Assembly: GCA_002428995.1 (NCBI GenBank)
Contig: DIYJ01000020.1
Coordinates: 55,063 to 119,062, forward strand
Direction: 5' to 3'
Length of the DNA stretch: 64,000 nt
Source: Flavobacteriales bacterium UBA6057
GTDB taxonomy: Bacteria > Bacteroidota > Bacteroidia > Flavobacteriales_G > Salibacteraceae
The position numbers were made by a program, and so were the translations under genes. Below, piece by piece: positions 26,825-35,414 of the stretch (position 1 is its first letter; each line of letters starts with the position of its first letter). The notes beneath the pieces are model-generated. The model made no database searches. It had not been told where the DNA came from and saw only the letters and a program-made list of their open reading frames with translations.

Positions 26825-28277
26825 TTGATTCGAGTGCTTTTCGAATCAGCTCATTGGTTTTCTTCGGATCCGCTTTTCCCTGGCTCATGCGCATCACTTC
26901 ACCCATGAAAAGCCCCAAAATACCTTTCTTGCCAGATCGGTACTCTTCCACTTTGTCGGGAAATTTACGCATTGCTTCGTCTATCCAGCCTTCCAATTCA
27001 CTTGCATCTCCGATTTGCACCAGTTGATGCTCTTCTGCCAGTGCCTTGGCTGACTTTGACGGCTCTTCGATCAATAGTTTGAATAACTGCTGAGAGGCCA
27101 TCGTTCGGGCCATTTGTCCTTCATCGACCAAATTCACCAAGCTGCTGATGTGCTCGGGTTTCAAAGGAAAACGCTGGATGTCCACTGCCTGATCATTGAG
27201 GTATCCTCTCACCTCTCCATTCATCCAGTTAGCCGCTGATTTGGCATTGGAGGTGTGCTTCAAAACTTCTTCGAAGTAAAGCGCAAAGTGTTTGTCATCA
27301 GACAGAATGGTAGCATCATAATCCGAGAGGCTAAGGTCTGAAGTGTATTTATGGTAGAGCTCATCCGGCAGTGGAGGCAAGGAATTCCTGACAGCTGTTT
27401 TGTATTCCTCAGTCATGAGGTAAGGCTGCAAATCGGGCTCTGGAAAGTAGCGATAGTCATCCGCCTCTTCCTTGGTCCGCATGGCACTCGTCTCGCCTGT
27501 TACAGCATTAAAAGCTCTGGTCTCTTTGAAGACTTTTTTACCGGCCTCGACTAAATCAACCTGACGTTTAAACTCGTGGTCGATGGCGCGCTTCACATTA
27601 CGAATACTGTTCAGGTTTTTCACCTCCGTGCGCGTTCCGAAGGCTTCGGCCCCCTTGAGTCTGACACTCACGTTGGCGTCACAGCGCAGGCTACCTTCCT
27701 CCATATTTCCATCACAGATATCGAGGTATCGAACCAGCTTCCGAACCTCCGTAAGATAACTGTAAGCTTCATCACTGGATCGCATATCGGGTTCTGAAAC
27801 GATTTCCAGAAGCGGCACACCGGCCCGGTTCAGGTCAATCAACGTTTCAAAAGGGCTCTGATCGTGGAGGCTCTTTCCAGAGTCTTCTTCCATGTGTATT
27901 CTGGTAAGCCCAATGCTCTTGCTCTCGCCACCATCCAATCGAATATTGATGACTCCACCGGTACAAATAGGCGTTTTGTCCTGCGTAATCTGATATCCCT
28001 TCGGTAGGTCAGCGTAGAAATAGTTCTTACGTGCAAAACCGTTGAACTCCGTGATTTCAGATTGACAAGCCAAACCAAGGCGTACTGCAAATTCTACACT
28101 GCGCTCATTCAAAACCGGCAACGTACCCGGATGTCCTAAGCTAATGGGATGTGTGTTGGTATTTGGCAAATTCCCATACTCGTTTCGATCTGACGAAAAA
28201 GCCTTGGAATCTGTGAGCAGTTGAGCGTGGACTTCAAGTCCAATCACCACCTCGTATTTATCGTAAACGTTATCCAC
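26817..28277 (-). CDS. gatB: Aspartyl/glutamyl-tRNA(Asn/Gln) amidotransferase subunit B
   Basis: A 486-aa subunit B of GatCAB, which converts Glu-tRNA-Gln (and Asp-tRNA-Asn) to the amides. Signatures include VIGLEVHAQL at the N-terminus, FYADLPKGYQITQ, HMEEDSGKSLHD, NRAGVPLLEIVSEPDM and a C-terminal Yqey-like tail (GKADPKKTNELIRKALE). No ATG is available. GTG at 28277 is preferred over TTG at 28295 because a TACCTTTG -7 box (28293-28300) overlaps that TTG. The next gene overlaps the stop. Presence of GatB implies an indirect route to Gln- or Asn-tRNA; gatA and gatC are not in the window. Confidence 0.94.
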   Translation of the reverse strand: MDNVYDKYEVVIGLEVHAQLLTDSKAFSSDRNEYGNLPNTNTHPISLGHPGTLPVLNERSVEFAVRLGLACQSEITEFNGFARKNYFYADLPKGYQITQDKTPICTGGVINIRLDGGESKSIGLTRIHMEEDSGKSLHDQSPFETLIDLNRAGVPLLEIVSEPDMRSSDEAYSYLTEVRKLVRYLDICDGNMEEGSLRCDANVSVRLKGAEAFGTRTEVKNLNSIRNVKRAIDHEFKRQVDLVEAGKKVFKETRAFNAVTGETSAMRTKEEADDYRYFPEPDLQPYLMTEEYKTAVRNSLPPLPDELYHKYTSDLSLSDYDATILSDDKHFALYFEEVLKHTSNAKSAANWMNGEVRGYLNDQAVDIQRFPLKPEHISSLVNLVDEGQMARTMASQQLFKLLIEEPSKSAKALAEEHQLVQIGDASELEGWIDEAMRKFPDKVEEYRSGKKGILGLFMGEVMRMSQGKADPKKTNELIRKALESND

Positions 28278-28292
28278 TGATGCTAAAAGAAA

Positions 28293-28300
28293 CAAAGGTA
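28293..28300 (-). promoter_or_regulatory. -7 box TACCTTTG upstream of gatB
   Basis: Exact TAnnTTTG on the minus strand in the 38-bp gap between the purine nucleoside phosphorylase gene and gatB. No clear -33 TTG. It supports the GTG start at 28277 over the TTG at 28295. Confidence 0.45.
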
Positions 28301-28315
28301 ATGGCTTACTAAGGA

Positions 28316-29143
28316 TTAAGCCTCAGCCATTGAACGTATCAATCCTCTTACGAGGGAAGCTACCAGAGGCTCACTTTTTGCCGCTGCCGCCATCACTTCT
28401 TCGTGCGATACTTCCTCAACAATTCCCTCAACACCTAAGTCGGTTATGACAGAGAGCGCAGCCACGCGAAGCCCCAGATGACGGGCCGCGATGCACTCGG
28501 GCACGGTACTCATTCCAACAGCATCAGCACCAATAATTCTAATGTACCGATACTCTGCGGGAGTCTCAAAGCAGGGCCCCGAAACACTTGCGTATACCCC
28601 TTCTCTCAAGTGGATGCCCTCCTTTTCGGCAACATCTTTTAAGGTTTTTTGAAGCTGACGATCGTAGGGTTCAGACATATCCGGGAACCTTGGCCCGAGG
28701 GTTTCATCGTTCTTACCGATGAGCGGATTGGATGGCATGAGATTGATATGATCGTTGATCAACATGATGTCTCCGACTGCAAAGTCTGGGTTCATTCCTC
28801 CGCTGGCGTTGGAGAGGAGCAATGTCTGAACCCCAAGTGCATGCATCACCCGAATAGGATATACCACCTGATCCATGGCGTAGCCTTCATAGAAGTGGAA
28901 TCTGCCAAGCAGAGCCATGATCTCCACTCCTTCCAATTCACCGATGAGCAGCGCACCATCATGCCCTTCTACCGTAGAGCGTGGAAAATTTGGAATCTCT
29001 TCGTAGGGAATCTTGTGCCGAACGGTCATTTCACGCGCAAATCCTCCAAGTCCGGTTCCCAGGATGATCCCTACAGGATGCGCAGTTTTCAGATGCCCCT
29101 TGAGGGCATCGCGCGTCTCATTGATAGCTTTTGACGTACTCAT
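28316..29143 (-). CDS. punA: Purine-nucleoside phosphorylase (trimeric type)
   Basis: A 275-aa enzyme that splits purine nucleosides with phosphate in nucleoside salvage. ATG 29143 (MSTSKAINETRDAL) is chosen; a longer frame runs further into lpxK. Family signs: GIILGTGLGGF near residue 25 for phosphate binding, PRSTVEGHDG, GRFHFYEGY, LLLSNASGGMNPDF, GPCFETPAEYRYI and GADAVGMSTVPECIAARHLG, with the base-recognising Glu and Asn regions intact. It overlaps the end of lpxK by 26 bases and is followed by gatB, so lpxK - punA - gatB - TlpA - M1 - lpxH lie in one direction. Confidence 0.95.
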   Translation of the reverse strand: MSTSKAINETRDALKGHLKTAHPVGIILGTGLGGFAREMTVRHKIPYEEIPNFPRSTVEGHDGALLIGELEGVEIMALLGRFHFYEGYAMDQVVYPIRVMHALGVQTLLLSNASGGMNPDFAVGDIMLINDHINLMPSNPLIGKNDETLGPRFPDMSEPYDRQLQKTLKDVAEKEGIHLREGVYASVSGPCFETPAEYRYIRIIGADAVGMSTVPECIAARHLGLRVAALSVITDLGVEGIVEEVSHEEVMAAAAKSEPLVASLVRGLIRSMAEA

Positions 29144-30167
29144 GTATGATTTGATCGAAAAATTCACCGCTTTTGTCGTGAAAACGAACTTCGATGGGAA
29201 TGTAAAAAATGGGCAGCGAAATAAAGGATTCGTTCGAAGAAAAGGCAAGAAATCGTTGAACATCCTTCTCGGTAGTGATCACCAAAGTATCACTCGAATG
29301 ATGTCGCTTGGACGTTGCTACAATATGGTCAATGTCTTTGTCGCTGTACCAATGATGATCGCCAAAGTCCAGGTGTTCGACCACCTCGTTCTTCTGCGTT
29401 AGAAAGCTTTTGAACTTGTCCGCATTGGCAATGCCGGTTACCAATACAATTCGCTTGCCCGCCAAAGCTTCAATGTCAAATTGCTCCTCTCCAAAAACGG
29501 AGCTTACGTTCCCATATCCCTCGTATGCAAAACAAACCGTTTGATAAGGCTTCGGTGCGATCCTGGTTTCTATGGAACGCTGTTCATCCTTGCTCATGGA
29601 GGATGGACATTTTGTAACCACAATGATTTGTGCCCGATCTGAGGAAGCCCTTGGTTCGCGAAGTCGCCCGACAGGTAAGATAAAATCGTCTTTATAAAAA
29701 CGATCGTGCGCGGTCAACATGATGTTCAACCCTGCCCTCACCTTGCGATGTTGCATGGCATCATCCAGCAGCACCACATCCAGCGATGGAATTAACGTTC
29801 TGAGCTTCTGAATTCCACTCACCCGATTCGCATCTACAGCCACGTTAATGGCTTGAAACTTCTGTTTGATCTGACGGGGTTCATCCCCAATAGACTTTGC
29901 ATCGGAGTGTTCATTTGCCAGGATGAAGCCCTTTGTCTTTCGCCCATACCCGCGTGACAGCACGGCAATTTTATAGTGGTTATGCAGAAGCCGGATCAGG
30001 TATTCTATCGTAGGCGTCTTCCCCGTTCCTCCAACGCGAAGGTTGCCTACCACAATGACGGGAAAGTCAAACGCGTGAGACTTTAATACCCCGGTGGTAT
30101 AGCCCAGGTTCCGAATGGTTACTATGAAGGAATAGAGAAAAGCGAAAGGAAGCAGCAGAAACCGCAT
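29118..30167 (-). CDS. lpxK: Tetraacyldisaccharide 4'-kinase
   Basis: A 349-aa inner-membrane P-loop kinase that phosphorylates the 4' position of the lipid A precursor disaccharide. ATG 30167 gives the expected start MRFLLLPFAFLYSFIVTIRN, a membrane-associated helix; the longer frame includes the promoter. The Walker A motif is in VVGNLRVGGTGKTPT (residues about 50-60), followed by LSRGYGRKTKGF and LLDDAMQHRKV (Walker B/catalytic region). A TACCTTTG -7 box ends only four bases before the ATG. It heads a run of same-strand genes. Confidence 0.95.
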   Translation of the reverse strand: MRFLLLPFAFLYSFIVTIRNLGYTTGVLKSHAFDFPVIVVGNLRVGGTGKTPTIEYLIRLLHNHYKIAVLSRGYGRKTKGFILANEHSDAKSIGDEPRQIKQKFQAINVAVDANRVSGIQKLRTLIPSLDVVLLDDAMQHRKVRAGLNIMLTAHDRFYKDDFILPVGRLREPRASSDRAQIIVVTKCPSSMSKDEQRSIETRIAPKPYQTVCFAYEGYGNVSSVFGEEQFDIEALAGKRIVLVTGIANADKFKSFLTQKNEVVEHLDFGDHHWYSDKDIDHIVATSKRHHSSDTLVITTEKDVQRFLAFSSNESFISLPIFYIPIEVRFHDKSGEFFDQIIHEYVKSYQ

Positions 30168-30171
30168 TATG

Positions 30172-30179
30172 CAAAGGTA
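30172..30179 (-). promoter_or_regulatory. -7 box TACCTTTG four bases before the lpxK start
   Basis: Exact TAnnTTTG on the minus strand; only four bases separate it from the lpxK ATG at 30167, implying a leaderless or almost leaderless transcript. No TTG at 17-23 bp upstream; TTTTTCG (30194-30200) is the closest T-rich element. Confidence 0.5.
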
Positions 30180-30408
30180 TAGCCTTGTTCGAGCGAAAAA
30201 CCGATGGTCACCAAACTCAAACCAATGACCTGAAAAATACACCCCGTTGTCCATAAACGGTGTAGGTAGGGCTGTACGGTTGCCGTTCGCCAAACAGGCT
30301 TTTCAGCCTCCATATTCTAGCTGAACCTCGCTACCAAGGACTTCTCTGTTGAATTCCGCAGCATATGCCAGTAAGTTGGATCTGTTCAAATACCTAAAAA
30401 CTAACATT

Positions 30409-33400
30409 ATGAAGCATTTAAAAATCCTAGCCGGTGCGCCAGTTTTGCTTGTCTTACTCTTTGCAATCTCCCACTCTATCCGGGAGAAACCTACAGCAGA
30501 ATACGCGCAGCGCTCTGTGGCACCATCAAAAGAAGCGGCCTCGCTTGACTACCTCAGGCAAGGCCCTGACGGAAGGCCTACCGCAGAGTACCGAGCAGAG
30601 GCATTTACACAAATCGGCCACAGAGCCAGCAGGGCATCATCCCTTAATCTTGAATACCGGTTCAGAGGTCCAGACAATGTTGGTGGACGTACCCGTGCCA
30701 TGCTTGAGATGCATGGAGATCCCAACCGCCTTCTTGTGGGAAGTGTAACAGGCGGTTTGTTTTTCTCGAACAATGGTGGTGCTACATGGGAGCCTCACGA
30801 GCAGTTTCAAAATCTGGATAACAGTTCCTCGCTGATCAGTTGCATCGCTCAAGACACCAACAACGGAGCTATTTATATAGGTACAGGAAGCAGCTACGAC
30901 TCCCCAGGAACGAACCTTGTCGCTATGCCTGGTTACGGAATCTACAAATCCACTGATGGCGGTAAAACCTTCGAGCACCTCAGTTCTACAACGCCTGAAA
31001 ACAGGCTGAGTTACGGACTGTTGTGGACGGCTGTGAACCGCATTGCCATAGGACCTGAAAGCGAAATCTATGCTGCCACTCACTCCGGCCTGTGGATGAG
31101 CCTTGACGGTGGTGAAACCTGGGAAAACCCAGTATTCAACAGTTCAGGAAGTGGTGAAAAAATTGTTTTCACATGTTCGGATGTAGCCACTACCCCATCC
31201 GGCAGAGTGATTGCTGCCTATGACTTTGGTGAGATTTACATTTCGGAGGATGGAACCGAGGGGTCATTCATCGGTATGAAAGACAAAGCACTACCTGCTT
31301 TAGGTGCTTCTTCCAGAGTGTGCCTTGCAGCCTCCGGCACTGATGAAAACATCATTTATGCTGCATTTACTGAGAAAAACGAGAAATCACTACTCGGTGT
31401 ATATAAGACTGCCAACGGAGGTGACAACTGGAGCCTGTTACTCGCACCTCATGACGAGTTCAGCCCTTACTGCGCCAGCCAGTGCCAGGGTGATTATGAT
31501 GCCGCACTTGCAGTATCACCTGCAGATCCGAATACCATCTTTATCGGAGGTGTGGAGATATGGAGGTATGATGGCAGCTTAGAGCGTGTGGCCAACGAAT
31601 TTGGTGCAGCACCCTTCCTCGATGTTCTTCCTTTTTATGTACACGCAGATAAGCACTTCATCTACTTCAGCCCGAATGACCCACAACGTATGTATGTGAC
31701 CACAGACGGTGGAGTTACCAAGACCGAAGACAACGGAACCACCTGGCAAGGCCTCAATAAGCTTTACGGAACTACTCAGTTTTATGGCATCGCTTATGCG
31801 AGCAACGAAGGTCAGGTGATTGGCGGGACGCAAGACAACGGAACGCTGGCCCTGCTGGGAGACAATGACATATCTCCAAATACCGCGGTTGAAGTAAACG
31901 GTGGTGATGGTTTGGATTGTGACATTTCCCAGGTCTCTGGTGTGTACTTCGCAACAAGCCAATACGGTGCTCTGGTGCGCGCAGAGGCCGAGTTCCCGGC
32001 AGCAGTGCTTTCAGAGGAGGATGGCTCACCCTTCTGGACGGTTGTGAGGCTATGGGAAAACACCAACGACAAGAGCAGCAAGGATTCTATCGTGTTTGCC
32101 AATGACGATTCTGAGCAGGTGATAGCCGTAGGAAACGGAAGTGTCAGAAGCTACCAAGAACAGATCGTGCCAACACAGGAAGCAGCCAAAGTGATTCGCG
32201 GAAGCGTTAAGGTGATTTCAGGAAACCAAATCCTGGATAACTCAGAAGATGCCGAAATACTCTCAGGGTCAGGAACGGGAAGTGTGAGCTTCAGAGAAGA
32301 TGGAACCTTTGACGTGCTTGTCAATTTTGAGAAGGCACCCACCGATAACGAGAATGTTGTCGTTCAGTACTCTACCCGCTATGATGCCAACGACATTCTC
32401 AACATCGAAAGCGACAACTTCAGAACTAACCTGACGACTTTCACCTTTGAACATCGCCTCGAGAGCCAACTGAACCCCGGAGAGCGTATTACGGTTCAGG
32501 ATCCTGTTCAGTCCCTATTGGCCAAAACCTCAGACAACGGACTTGGCTTCTACCGCGGAGTCCTCAACCTTCAGGAACTACCAACCATTATGATGGTACC
32601 CGGTATTTCAGGCACCGTGTCGTGCATTGAGTTCACCTCCGATGGAAACGTGGCATTTGCTGGTGTGGACAACCGACTTATCAGGATTTCAGGTTTGAAC
32701 GAGCTTTATGTACAACAGGATATGAGCAAGCTTCAGATCACCGACATGTACACAGCCGGCTTTGGACAAATCACTGGCATCAGCATCGATCCGCAGGATG
32801 ATGAACGATTCGTCTTTACAATCGGTCGCTACGGGTCTTCGGAAAATGTCATCGAGGTCACCAATGCTATGGATGGGCTGGGCACACAACGCGTGATTCA
32901 TGGCGATCTTCCGGCAATCCCGGTGTATGACGCGGAAATCGATAGGAGCAATCCCGATATCATCCTTCTGGGTACTGAATTTGGTGTTTGGGCAACTTCT
33001 GATGCCGCTGCTTCAGGTGTAGCATGGACCGATGAGAACAACGAGTTGTCGTATGTACCTGTGTACGACATCCGTCAGCAGAAGCGATCATTTGAAGAAG
33101 CGCCTAACTCCGGAGTTTATTACATCGGCACTTACGGTCGTGGAATTTGGGAGACAGGCACGCTGATAGGCATCGGTGAATTCGCTGATTTTGCAGACAG
33201 CAAGCCACACCTTTCAGACGTCACCGTATTTCCAAATCCGTTGACCAACAGCGGAACCATAGAGTTTCAGGCCAACGAATCAGGAGTGGTCAAGCATAGA
33301 ATCATGAACCTTCAGGGACGGATGATTCGTGAGTGGGAATACCGAGCAGCATCCGGCATGAATCAAAGTCGCTTTGACGCCTCCGAGATTCCATCAGGAG

Positions 33401-33465
33401 CCTACTTCATCACCCTTGATGCAAACGGAACCCGAGCTACGCAGAAATTCCTGATCGTTCACTAA
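30409..33465 (+). CDS. Secreted Asp-box (BNR/VPS10-like) beta-propeller protein with T9SS sorting domain, paralogue B
   Basis: A 1018-aa protein starting at ATG 30409 (MKHLKILAGAPVLLVLLFAIS, signal peptide); the longer frame from 30349 is rejected. It matches paralogue A over nearly the whole length, including RGPDNVGGRTRAMLE, VTGGLFFSNNGGATW, DVLPFYVHADKHFIYFSPNDP, RYDANDILNIESDN and IQDPVQS-type segments, with the same order of Asp-boxes. The C-terminal sorting domain runs from TVFPNPLTNSGTIEF to QKFLIVH. A role outside the cell via T9SS is expected, but the ligand or activity is unknown. It is divergent from lpxK across 241 bases. Confidence 0.9.
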   Translation: MKHLKILAGAPVLLVLLFAISHSIREKPTAEYAQRSVAPSKEAASLDYLRQGPDGRPTAEYRAEAFTQIGHRASRASSLNLEYRFRGPDNVGGRTRAMLEMHGDPNRLLVGSVTGGLFFSNNGGATWEPHEQFQNLDNSSSLISCIAQDTNNGAIYIGTGSSYDSPGTNLVAMPGYGIYKSTDGGKTFEHLSSTTPENRLSYGLLWTAVNRIAIGPESEIYAATHSGLWMSLDGGETWENPVFNSSGSGEKIVFTCSDVATTPSGRVIAAYDFGEIYISEDGTEGSFIGMKDKALPALGASSRVCLAASGTDENIIYAAFTEKNEKSLLGVYKTANGGDNWSLLLAPHDEFSPYCASQCQGDYDAALAVSPADPNTIFIGGVEIWRYDGSLERVANEFGAAPFLDVLPFYVHADKHFIYFSPNDPQRMYVTTDGGVTKTEDNGTTWQGLNKLYGTTQFYGIAYASNEGQVIGGTQDNGTLALLGDNDISPNTAVEVNGGDGLDCDISQVSGVYFATSQYGALVRAEAEFPAAVLSEEDGSPFWTVVRLWENTNDKSSKDSIVFANDDSEQVIAVGNGSVRSYQEQIVPTQEAAKVIRGSVKVISGNQILDNSEDAEILSGSGTGSVSFREDGTFDVLVNFEKAPTDNENVVVQYSTRYDANDILNIESDNFRTNLTTFTFEHRLESQLNPGERITVQDPVQSLLAKTSDNGLGFYRGVLNLQELPTIMMVPGISGTVSCIEFTSDGNVAFAGVDNRLIRISGLNELYVQQDMSKLQITDMYTAGFGQITGISIDPQDDERFVFTIGRYGSSENVIEVTNAMDGLGTQRVIHGDLPAIPVYDAEIDRSNPDIILLGTEFGVWATSDAAASGVAWTDENNELSYVPVYDIRQQKRSFEEAPNSGVYYIGTYGRGIWETGTLIGIGEFADFADSKPHLSDVTVFPNPLTNSGTIEFQANESGVVKHRIMNLQGRMIREWEYRAASGMNQSRFDASEIPSGAYFITLDANGTRATQKFLIVH

Positions 33466-33500
33466 TCATTCAAGCATCCACCGGGGAACGGAGGGACAAC

Positions 33501-34193
33501 TCAGCGCTTGAGCAACCTTCGTTCAAGCAATACTCCTTCGCTTCCCCGGAAGATGGCCCAGTAGGCTCCCGGTGGCAGTGTCTCAGTTGAGATCACTTGC
33601 TCCGAGGAGCCTTCTGCTTTTATGGACAGCACTTCCTTACCCAAGGCATCGTGAAGAACTATCTGCTCTAGTTCCGACAGATCAGAGTCAATGATCAGGC
33701 GATCGGTAAAGGGATTGGGATAGGTACGAATATGGTATTCGGTATTGTTAACGTCCGTGATACTAGTTTGATTGCCGTTGCCATTGCCTCCACCGTTTCC
33801 GCCTCCATTCCCACCACCGATGGTGTCAAATGCGAGGGTCACGTTTACGGTGAAGCACACCTTCATGAACGGATGTCCGCAACCCCAATTCGTGCAATCA
33901 AACTCGCTTGTGCCGGCAGAAAGCCCATGGAAACTCACGGTATGGGAACTATTTCCATAAACAGTGAACTGACTTCCCAAAGAAACGAGTCCATAAATCG
34001 TGTAGTCAAAATCATTCGCAGACTTGCTGATGATCCTCACCTCATCTGCATTGGTAATGTTCAGAACATTCGGTACGGCCAGTCCATTGAGGTTCTCATT
34101 CAGTTTGACATCGTAAGTAATCGCCCAGGATTGCTGAATGGCAAACAGAGTCAGTGACAATATGATCAGGGCATTGGGGATGTTCATTCTCAT
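33501..34193 (-). CDS. Small secreted protein with Cys-rich motif, Gly/Asn linker and T9SS sorting domain
   Basis: A 230-aa protein with a signal peptide (IPNALIILSLTLFAIQQSWA). The mature N-terminal domain of about 110 residues ends in FDCTNWGCGHPFMKVCFTVNV, where three cysteines and a histidine cluster. This could be a metal site or disulfides. A linker of repeated GGGN units (near 127-142) then leads to a Por-type tail from HIRTYPNPFTDRL to the end. I do not recognise the N-terminal domain; a cupredoxin-like fold is only a guess. The start could be ATG 34193 or 34187. It is convergent with paralogue B, 35 bases apart. Confidence 0.78.
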   Translation of the reverse strand: MRMNIPNALIILSLTLFAIQQSWAITYDVKLNENLNGLAVPNVLNITNADEVRIISKSANDFDYTIYGLVSLGSQFTVYGNSSHTVSFHGLSAGTSEFDCTNWGCGHPFMKVCFTVNVTLAFDTIGGGNGGGNGGGNGNGNQTSITDVNNTEYHIRTYPNPFTDRLIIDSDLSELEQIVLHDALGKEVLSIKAEGSSEQVISTETLPPGAYWAIFRGSEGVLLERRLLKR

Positions 34194-34308
34194 AAGGCTG
34201 TGCTAAGACGTACGAAATTAGTGAATCATCAAGGGTCAGATAGTTCTGGGACGAGATCTTGAAGACCGGTGCTGGCTACATTGCGTATCCTTGCTGAAAA
34301 GCGCATTC

Positions 34309-35412
34309 ATGAAGCTGAATGAGATCATTTCACAATTAGAACAGTTAGCACCGCCTGCCCTTCAGGAGTCCTATGACAATGCTCGCCTCATCACCGGCTA
34401 CCCAAACATGACGATCACAGGTGTGCTCACTACTCTGGACTGCACGGAAGACGTTGTGGAAGAAGCATTGTCCAAAAATTGCAACCTCATCGTAGCGCAT
34501 CACCCGATCATTTTTGGTGGACTGAAGTCCCTGACCGGTAAAAACTATGTGGAGCGAACGGTGATCAAGGCGATCAAAAATGATGTGGCGATCTACGCCA
34601 TTCATACCAACCTCGACAATGTCTGGCAGGGTGTCAATCGAAGGATCGGAGATCGCCTGGGAATTGAGAACATTGAAATTCTGGCACCTAAAAAAGAAAC
34701 ACTTCAAAAGCTATTCACCTTTGTTCCCAGCGCACAGCTTGAGGAGGTTCGCCAGGCGCTCTTCGAGGCCGGAGCAGGACACATTGGTGACTACGATCAG
34801 TGCAGCTTTGGACAGGAAGGAACAGGCACCTTTCGGGGATTGGAAGGCACACAACCATTTACGGGCACTCCCGGTCAGCTTCACTCGGAGAAAGAAACGA
34901 AACTGGAAGTAGTGTATCCTTCCTTTCTAAAGTCAAGGGTCATCCGATCGCTGATGAAAGCTCATCCCTATGAAGAGGTAGCCTACGATATCGTGAACCT
35001 GGCCAACGAACACCAGCGTGTTGGCAGTGGCATGATAGGCACACTGAAGCAACCCATGCCCGAAAGGGAATTCTTGAATCACGTAGCCAAACACATGAAA
35101 GTGACTTCGATTCGGCACACTCCCCTGCTGGAAAAGCCGATCGAAACTGTGGCTTGGTGTGGTGGTGCAGGTAGTTTTCTAAGAGGTATTGCCATGGCTC
35201 GCGGAGCGGATGTTTTTATCACCGGAGATTTCAAGTATCACGAGTTCTTTGATGCGGATGGAAAAATGGTCATTCTAGACATCGGACACTTTGAAAGTGA
35301 GCAGTTTACACCGGACCTTTTGGCCGAATTTCTGCTTGAAAAATTTCCTACCTTTGCCGTCCTTTTATCGGAGGTAAAGACAAACCCGGTTCATTATTTT
35401 ACTGCTAAATAA
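34309..35412 (+). CDS. Nif3-like dinuclear metal centre protein
   Basis: A 367-aa member of the Nif3/YbgI/DUF34 family. ATG 34309 (MKLNEIISQLEQLAPP) is preferred over an upstream TTG. Metal ligands characteristic of the family are seen in LIVAHHPIIFGGLK (HH), IHTNLDNVWQGVN, and near the C-terminus FITGDFKYHEF and LDIGHFESEQ. The insertion of about 100 residues in the middle (QKLFTFVPSAQLEEVRQALFEAGAGHIGDYDQCSF) is the PII-like domain of the longer version. The biochemical role is unsettled; GTP cyclohydrolase I-like annotation is common. It is two bases from the next gene, with which it forms an operon. Confidence 0.92.
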   Translation: MKLNEIISQLEQLAPPALQESYDNARLITGYPNMTITGVLTTLDCTEDVVEEALSKNCNLIVAHHPIIFGGLKSLTGKNYVERTVIKAIKNDVAIYAIHTNLDNVWQGVNRRIGDRLGIENIEILAPKKETLQKLFTFVPSAQLEEVRQALFEAGAGHIGDYDQCSFGQEGTGTFRGLEGTQPFTGTPGQLHSEKETKLEVVYPSFLKSRVIRSLMKAHPYEEVAYDIVNLANEHQRVGSGMIGTLKQPMPEREFLNHVAKHMKVTSIRHTPLLEKPIETVAWCGGAGSFLRGIAMARGADVFITGDFKYHEFFDADGKMVILDIGHFESEQFTPDLLAEFLLEKFPTFAVLLSEVKTNPVHYFTAK

Positions 35413-35414
35413 CT

